Positions 57,724 to 64,000 of a stretch of 64,000 bases of DNA are shown piece after piece. A program made the position numbers and the translations under genes. Source of the DNA: Eudorina sp. 2006-703-Eu-15 (Eukaryota > Chlorophyta > Chlorophyceae > Chlamydomonadales > Volvocaceae). Below the pieces are notes generated by a model. That model was not told the origin of the DNA, ran no database searches, and was given only the letters and a program-made list of their open reading frames with translations. Positions within the stretch are counted from its first letter, which is position 1. Every line of letters starts with the position of its first letter. Location: positions 207,913 to 271,912 of the forward strand of contig BDSI01000074.1 of assembly GCA_003117195.1 (NCBI GenBank), in the 5' to 3' direction.

Positions 57724-60700
57724 ATGGCATATTTGGCAAGGGAAAGGTGCGTGCTGTGGGGAGACGTGTCGATCTATGCGCTCTCACGGTTTCAGCGACC
57801 GACCGACTCTCGGACTCGCATACACGCAGCGCAGCAAGGTCGTCGAGGAAGGCCGGACGTCTACGAGCCAGTCGACCATCAACCTGGTCAACTGCATCCT
57901 TGGAGCTGGCGTACTGGGCTACCCGTTTTGTTTCCGATCGTGCGGGCTGCTCCTTGGGACAGTCATTATGCTAGTGTCCATTGCAGCGTCGCGCTTCTCG
58001 TACGACTTGCTCTTATACTGCGGCCAGATAAGCAACAAGCGCACGTATGAAGACCTTGCTGAACAGGCGGTTGGAAAAATAGGCAAGCGAATAGTCCAGT
58101 GGTGCACTGCGGCCCTCAACCTGGGCTGCATCGTTGCGTACCTGAACATCCTTGCTGACGTCCTGTCGGCTGTGGCGGGGACAATCATCCCACCTGGAGC
58201 CGAGCCGTCTCGAAACGCGTACATCACGGGTGGGTGGGTGTGATGCAGCACGGGACGTGATGGTCGCGTGGGGCGCCGGACCCCTGCTGCAATGTGGCCC
58301 CGCGGGGGTTACCGTTAACAGCGTCGCAGGGTACGCTGGGGAAGACAGAGCCAGAATTCACACCGCCATACACCGCCAGGACACTCAATGCTGGTAGTCA
58401 TGCATAGAAGCGTGTGCAAGCTTGCGCAGGCGGCAGAGGGATGGGCACACTTGCGACAACGGCTCTCAGGCCGGACGGTCCGGCGGACGCGGCCCACGGC
58501 CCTGGGCGCACGTGCTCCGGGGGGCCATCTCGCCGATGACCGCCGTCGGCTCGATCTCCCATGCTTCTTCTGTGTGCCGTCTCCCTCTCCACCCAACCCC
58601 ATTCCTACCTCAGGCGTGAGCTTGTTCGGCGCGTTACCTGTGGCGCTGTGGGTGCGCGATCACGCCACCATCGTGACCTTCATGATGGCCAGCGTAGGCT
58701 TCGTCTGTCTGTTCGCGGTCGTGGTGGTCATCTTTGCGCTGGCGCCGCACCCCGTGACGGGTGAGGACGGGCTCCGAGACCAGGTCCCGCGAGCGGGTCG
58801 GGCTTTGTGTTTGACACTAACTACGCCCATGCCGGGCTGGGTGCGGGGCGTAGGTCCCACTCAGGCTGCGAGCTTGGACAATCATGTTTACGGCAGGGCG
58901 GAGGTGTACTTTGGGGCATTGGGGCAACTGGGTCCTGGGGCTTGCACAGCCAGACAGCGGGAGCTGCTCCCAACCCCCACCCGCACGCCGCCCCGCGTGC
59001 GTCGTCCGCACCGATACCCGGGTGACGAATTGCTGCTGGGTGCGTGGGCAGCAGGCGCCTCAGCAGGTGGTCCCCTTGGGCTCCGTTGTGAAGAAGGTTG
59101 TGGTTATGTGGTGTCGTGGAACCCACCTCGCATCCCTGCGCCCGCAGCTGTCGCCGCCGGCTCGGTGGCCCTGTGGCAGCCGGAGGGGCTGCTGGTGGCC
59201 TTCCCCGTCATCGTGTTCTCCTTCACGGCGCACCCCTACTACCTGGGCATCTTCAACAACCTGCACGCGGCCACCTTCTCGCGCATGAGCCACGTGACCA
59301 ACGTGGTGAGCGCGGGCGGGGGGATGGGGGTTTGGGGCCAGGGCGGGTGGGGCCAGGGCGGATGGGGCCAGGGCGCGGGCAGGTCGAAGGGCGAATGCGG
59401 CATGCCTTCACCCTGGCAACCTGGTGAATCAGGTATCAGACCGGGTGGAGTGCACACCTTGGTTGTCCGCCTGGACTAGGATGTGTCCTTGGTCCATTAT
59501 CAGCGCAGTCCAGGCGACACAGGCAGGCATGTACCCGCGGCGGCGTGCTTGGGCCACCCGCCGGTGAATTACTCCATTCCGGTGCGGAGGCGGTGAGGGA
59601 CCCCGCGGAGGGACCTCAAAGCGAATCACACGCTGTCGCAGCGGAGCCCCGTGTCGCCAGATGCACACACGCACACATACACACACACATCGTGGACACT
59701 TCGCTTCTCGCTCCTGTCACACATCAACATACAATTATCCACACGAACAAACACACACGCGGATGGCCACGCGGACCCATCAGCCAGGCGCTTCGTCGCA
59801 ACGGATCCCCAGCAGCTGCCACGACCCATGCCCGCTGACCCTCACGTCCCCGCCACTGACCCGCCCCTCTCCGCTGTGACACACGCAAGGCCATGGGGCT
59901 CGCGGGGGCGCTGTACTGGGTCGTGGGCGTGTTCGGCTACGTCACCTTCCGCAACCGCACAGCCGGTGATCTCCTGCGCAACTTTGGAGCGGCGAACGTG
60001 GAGGGCATGCGCGGCGCCTACGAGCGCGCCATCAAGCTCTGCTACGGGCTGAGCATCCTGGGCTCTGTGCCGCTGGTGATTCTGCCCTTCTACAACTTGA
60101 TGCTGCCCCTGCTGGGCTTCAAGGGACTCGGTGACGGCATGGGCCTGGGCGGCACCAAACGGTACGAGGGGAGAAATGTGCCAGCGGGGGGCGGGACCGC
60201 GGCATGAGACGCGAGCTCCATGGCCCATGCCTGATTCAGCAACGCCCGCATCAACACCCCGAGAGAGCGCCCGGTTCTGATCTGGGTCACGTACTCCCAC
60301 GTGCTCTTGGGGCGCAACCCTGTGAGACGTCCCGCATGGATGGGAGTCAGTGCCGGCTCCTCTGACAGCGCCAAGACTGCCCAGGGTGGCCCCCTCAGCC
60401 CGTGTGTGCGCCCAAAGCCCCTCCTTATGCCCGCACACATGCTTGTGCGCTCCACCCGGCTCCTCTACTCGCCCGCACACAGCACCAACAGCGGCGCAAC
60501 GCTGGAAACGGTCGACTCGTTTGATTCGGCGCGCGGCGGCTCCCACTCGGTGTGCACCTCGCCGCTGGGCGGCAGCACGGGCACGTCCACGGGCCGCAGC
60601 CGCTCCGCGACGTCGCGGATGGCTCGCGCCGGCAGCCAGCAGGTGGACGTGGTGGACCTGAAGCTGCACGCGGACCACGACCGGGACAGCGGCGAGGGCG

Positions 60701-63700
60701 AGGAGCTGCAGTTCAGCCAGCACGCGTTTGTGGTGCTCGTCGTGCTGGGTGGGTGGGTGGGTGGGTGGGTGGGTGGGTGGGTGGGTGAAGGCGCGGGGGC
60801 CAAGGGTGGGTTAGGGACGGGTGGCTGAGCGGGTGTGCAGGTTGTGGGTATGCCCAGCCCTGCGCTGCGAACAGTCAGGCGGCGGCTTCCGGGCTTACAA
60901 AACGCGGGTGGGTGATGGGTGGTTTGGTAGATGGATGGGTGGTCTCACGGGGCCCCAGGTTGACGGCTGATGTGGGATGCCGTAGTGCGTGCCGCTGCCG
61001 CGGCCCCGGGGGGTATCTGGTATCTGGGATTGACCGTGCGGTGGGTCCCAGATGCTCTCCCAGAGTTGCCCGAGAGCCTGCGGGCGGCACGACGTCGAGC
61101 ACTGGCCCAAGGGCGCTGGGCAGCTGTACCGTGTTCCGGACACGTGCCTCGCTGAGGTGGTCCTGCTCCCTCACCCCAAACCCAAACCCAGACCCCAAAC
61201 CCTCACCCCAAAACCCTCACCCCAAAACCAAACCCTGGCAGGGACCTCGCTGGCCACTGCCATCTGGGTTCCCAACATTGAGTTCATCTTCGGCCTCACG
61301 GGTGCCACCGCGTCCGTGCTGCTGTCCTACATCCTGCCCGCCATCACCTTCATACGCCTCATGGACCTCAACCCCGAGCTGCTGGGCGGGGGCAACTTCA
61401 AAGTCATCCCGAGCGCCATACGGTGAGGGGCTGAGCAGCCGGGTGTGCGAGTGGGAGGCGGCGCAACGAGGCTGGGGGTTGCGGTGTATGGCGGGGTCCG
61501 GGGTCCGTGCGTCCGAAAAATGAGGCGTTGTCGTGTTCGGAACAATCTGGACTGCCCCCAGGTGACCGCCGGGAGGCGCGCACACTACTGACGCTCCTTG
61601 CTAACACTACTGACGCCATCCAGGCCCATGGCGCGATCACATTGCTGAGGGCAGCGTGCGGGCGGATGATCCCCGCACCAGCAACGAGCTGCATGCCCGG
61701 GACTGCCCGCGTGCGCGCATCTGACGGGTGCCTGCGTATGCCCCGCCCGCCTGGCCACCGCCGTGTGATTGGTGCGGCAGGTCGCAGTGGCTGTGGCGCA
61801 AGCGCAAGGCGATAGTGCTGCTGTGCTTTGGGGTCGTCAGCGGCATCACCTGCACGGACGCGGTAAGTCGGCGTGGCGCGTGCAGACGACTTACAGTTGG
61901 ACGAAGTGCGACGCCCAGTGTTCCGCGCGTGCGATCAATCGCACCCGACGAGAGGATTACGTCGGACGGGCAAGCGGGGCTGTGGGTTGGGCGCGCCGCG
62001 CAGGAGTCGCCCAATGCCGGGCCGGCTGACTCTCGCTTCGCGCTGGCCCCCATCCGCAATCCAGTCCTTTCGCAACCTCCCCCCCCCCGTCCGTGGACGT
62101 GTGTTTTGCGACGGACCCGGCTGAATTACCCAGGCCCATCCTATGTGTTTAGAATTGCAACCCGCCCATCCTATGTGTGTTTATCCCGTTGGAGGGCACG
62201 GAATGCACCCAGCTCTCAGCCGCCAGAACCGCCCTTGGTGGTGCATTGGTGCCATGCTAACGCATCCCGGACACTGACGTGGCCCTGCCATGCGCGTCGC
62301 GCCCGTCCACTGCTGTCGCCCTGTCAACCAACCACACATGGCTCCTGGGTACACCCGCCCACGATCCGCTGCGCCTGGCTGTGCAGATCCTGGGCGCCGT
62401 GAAGCAGGAGGCGGCCGTGGTGTACCTGGCGCAGCAGCTGGTGGCGCACGAGGTGGTGGTGGCGGAGACCGCGAAGGTGCAGCAGAAGGCGCGCGCGGCC
62501 GTGACGGCCATGTCGGCGGTGGAGCAGGCGGCCAAGGAGCTGGGGCAGGCCAACGCGAACGCGACGGACACGATGACGAAGCTGCAGGCGGCGGCGGCGC
62601 AGCTGGACACGATAGCTCAGACCGGGAGCGGAGACAAAGGCAGCGGGAAAGGCGGCGGGAGCGGGTCATCGGGCAGCAAGGGGAAGGACGGCAAAGGGTC
62701 GGGCGACTGGGGTCTGCAACACCTAGTCAAGGTACGAAAGGGGTTGAAGATAAGGAAAGCCCAGGTAGTACGGGTCGGGGCGCGTGCATGATAGCTTGCC
62801 GCAGATCACGGCCCGAGCGTGCGCCGGGCGCAAGAACACCCCTATCGTGTTCGTGTACGGTACTCCAGAGGTCACCCCCCTCCTCCTTGTGTCTGGGCGG
62901 TTTCCGGTTCAACGCCCCGCCTCGCCCCACATCCTCCTCGGTCTTCGCCTCCACCCTCTCCCTCCCTCCCTCCCTCCCTCCCTTCAGGAGCACACCAAAC
63001 ACGCCACGGAGACCAAGGTCTACAAGGCCGTCGAGGAGGCGCTGTCCGACACCAAGGACGAGCTGCAGCGGACCGCGGCGGGCGTGGCGGCCGTCATCAT
63101 GCAGCTCGACGCGGCGATCTCGCAACTCACGAGCGGCGCAGCCGCCGGCGCAGAGGGCGCAAACGCCACCTCCTCCTCCTCCTCCGCGGGGTGTACCGAC
63201 GGGTCGGGCTGCGCGCTGGCGGGGTCTGGCGGCGGCGCCAAGACCGGGACCATGCGGGACCGCGCGGGTGAAATGGCGCAGGAGCTGGGCAAGGCGCTGG
63301 GCGTCTTCAGCGAGGTCGCCGGGAATGCGACGGTGGCAGGTGCGGTGCCCCGGGTGGGCAGCGTAGGGGGGACGCGGGCTGTTGGATGGGGTTGTGGGTG
63401 TCCACAGGCGATGGGCAGTTGGATACAGGGCGTGGGGGAGTTCAAACGGAAAACGGGCCCAGAATGAAAACGGTCGCTTGGGCGTGTGAGGGGTTGCTAT
63501 GTCGTTCCGGACAGCTGAAGTCGTGTGTGGCACGTCACGGCTCCGAATACCGCGCATCGGTTTTTGACGTGGCGTGGCGTCACGCCATGTGGGTTAAAGG
63601 GAAAACACGTGGGTTAAGGGACGCAGTTGCACTCTGCGCCCCAGTGCCTTCGCAACAACCAAAGCCTCCCCCGAAGCTAATAGTCTGCGCTGCAGGTAAG

Positions 63701-63966
63701 TTCACCCCGCTGCGCGACATCCCCAAGCCACCCCGCAGGGTGCTTCTGCCCCCTCCCTTCCTTGTAATGAGCTGGTTCGCATGGCCCGCCCCATGTTGTT
63801 GTCATAACGCGCAGGCAAGTCCCTGGCCCAGGTGCGCGCCACCGCGGTGTCCACCCTGGCCGCGCTCAACCAGACCACCGCCGTGCTGGACCACGTCACG
63901 ACGGCGGTGCAGGCCGCGAAGAAGAGCAACAAGCACGACGACGAGGTCAAGAAAGCAGCCGCAATG
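57724..63966 (+). CDS. Amino-acid permease, AAAP/SLC38-like, with long helical C-terminal extension; 3' truncated by window
   Basis: Exons: 57724-57746, 57796-58229, 58614-58760, 59148-59305, 59890-60161, 60399-60748, 61242-61422, 61781-61862, 62387-62731, 62988-63339, 63815-63966 (832 codons so far, all in phase). The N-terminal signature STINLVNCILGAGVLGYPFC is diagnostic of AAAP transporters, which move amino acids by proton or sodium coupling. Further membrane segments: LLLGTVIMLVSIAASRFSYD, FVCLFAVVVVIFALA, LLVAFPVIVFSFTAHPYYLG, ALYWVVGVFGYVTF, FVVLVVLGTSLATAIW, SVLLSYILPAITFIRL and AIVLLCFGVVSGITC. A Ser/Gly-rich cytosolic loop (exon 6) sits between two of them. Unusually, at least 283 residues follow the last membrane helix (exons 9-11), rich in Ala, Gln, Lys and Glu with coiled-coil character. 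The start is uncertain: a single-exon start at 57776 is the alternative. Exon 5/6 boundaries are the least certain. Confidence 0.75.
60748..60787. repeat. (GGGT)n array at a splice donor
   Basis: About ten GGGT/GTGG copies starting at the donor site of exon 6 of the permease; each unit contains a GT, so slippage of the donor in phase steps is possible. Confidence 0.9.
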
Positions 63967-64000
63967 GTGGGCTGCGGGCCGCGAGCGGCAGGAGGGGGCA

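Noticed and set aside
62727..63557. A minus-strand ORF of 276 codons over the permease extension
   Set aside because: Overlaps plus-strand exons with phase-consistent splice sites and has no recognisable domain.

Overview
The window is nuclear DNA of a eukaryotic green alga, most probably a volvocine or other chlamydomonadalean. Supporting signs are the very GC-rich coding sequence, many short exons with GT..AG introns full of G/C-rich simple repeats, TGTAA used as a likely poly(A) signal, a plastid-import receptor and a plastid lipoyl synthase, and the centriole protein POC1, which implies basal bodies. No bacterial operon, CRISPR array, rRNA, tRNA or intact transposon was recognised. All gene models were built by eye from open frames, splice consensus and codon phase; in every multi-exon model given here the phases close without a frameshift.

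Layout. 117-2370 (+): 3' end of a calcium-dependent protein kinase. 5299-6128 (-): small TMEM254/DUF4499-like membrane protein. 7222-13325 (-): Toc64-like chloroplast import receptor with a decayed amidase domain and TPRs. 13824-20899 (+): ankyrin-RING E3 ligase of the XB3/XBAT type. 23596-24949 (-): PPIL6-like cyclophilin. 26378-28920 (+): sulfotransferase-like protein with unresolved 5' end. 29505-31859 (+): typical 2-Cys peroxiredoxin. 37129-42030 (+): a four-domain protein, SPX + RING + FCP/SCP-type HAD phosphatase + PHOSPHO-type HAD phosphatase. 45687-48004 (-): small thylakoid-lumen protein. 48420-50627 (+): plastid lipoyl synthase. 53623-57086 (-): POC1. 57724 to the window end (+): amino-acid permease of the AAAP/SLC38 type with a long helical C-terminal extension, cut by the window.

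Most neighbours are divergent pairs with 0.3-0.6 kb shared upstream regions (Toc64/XBAT, cyclophilin/ORF, lumen protein/lipoyl synthase, POC1/permease) or convergent pairs with long intergenic stretches. No operon-like logic links them; the genes are ordinary housekeeping, organelle and signalling functions.

The most striking item is the SPX-RING-HAD-HAD protein: an inositol-pyrophosphate/phosphate sensor, a ubiquitin ligase and two different phosphatase folds on one 969-residue chain. Also notable are several short sequence families that recur across the introns of unrelated genes, and a recurrent GACCCNNGGGTC palindrome.
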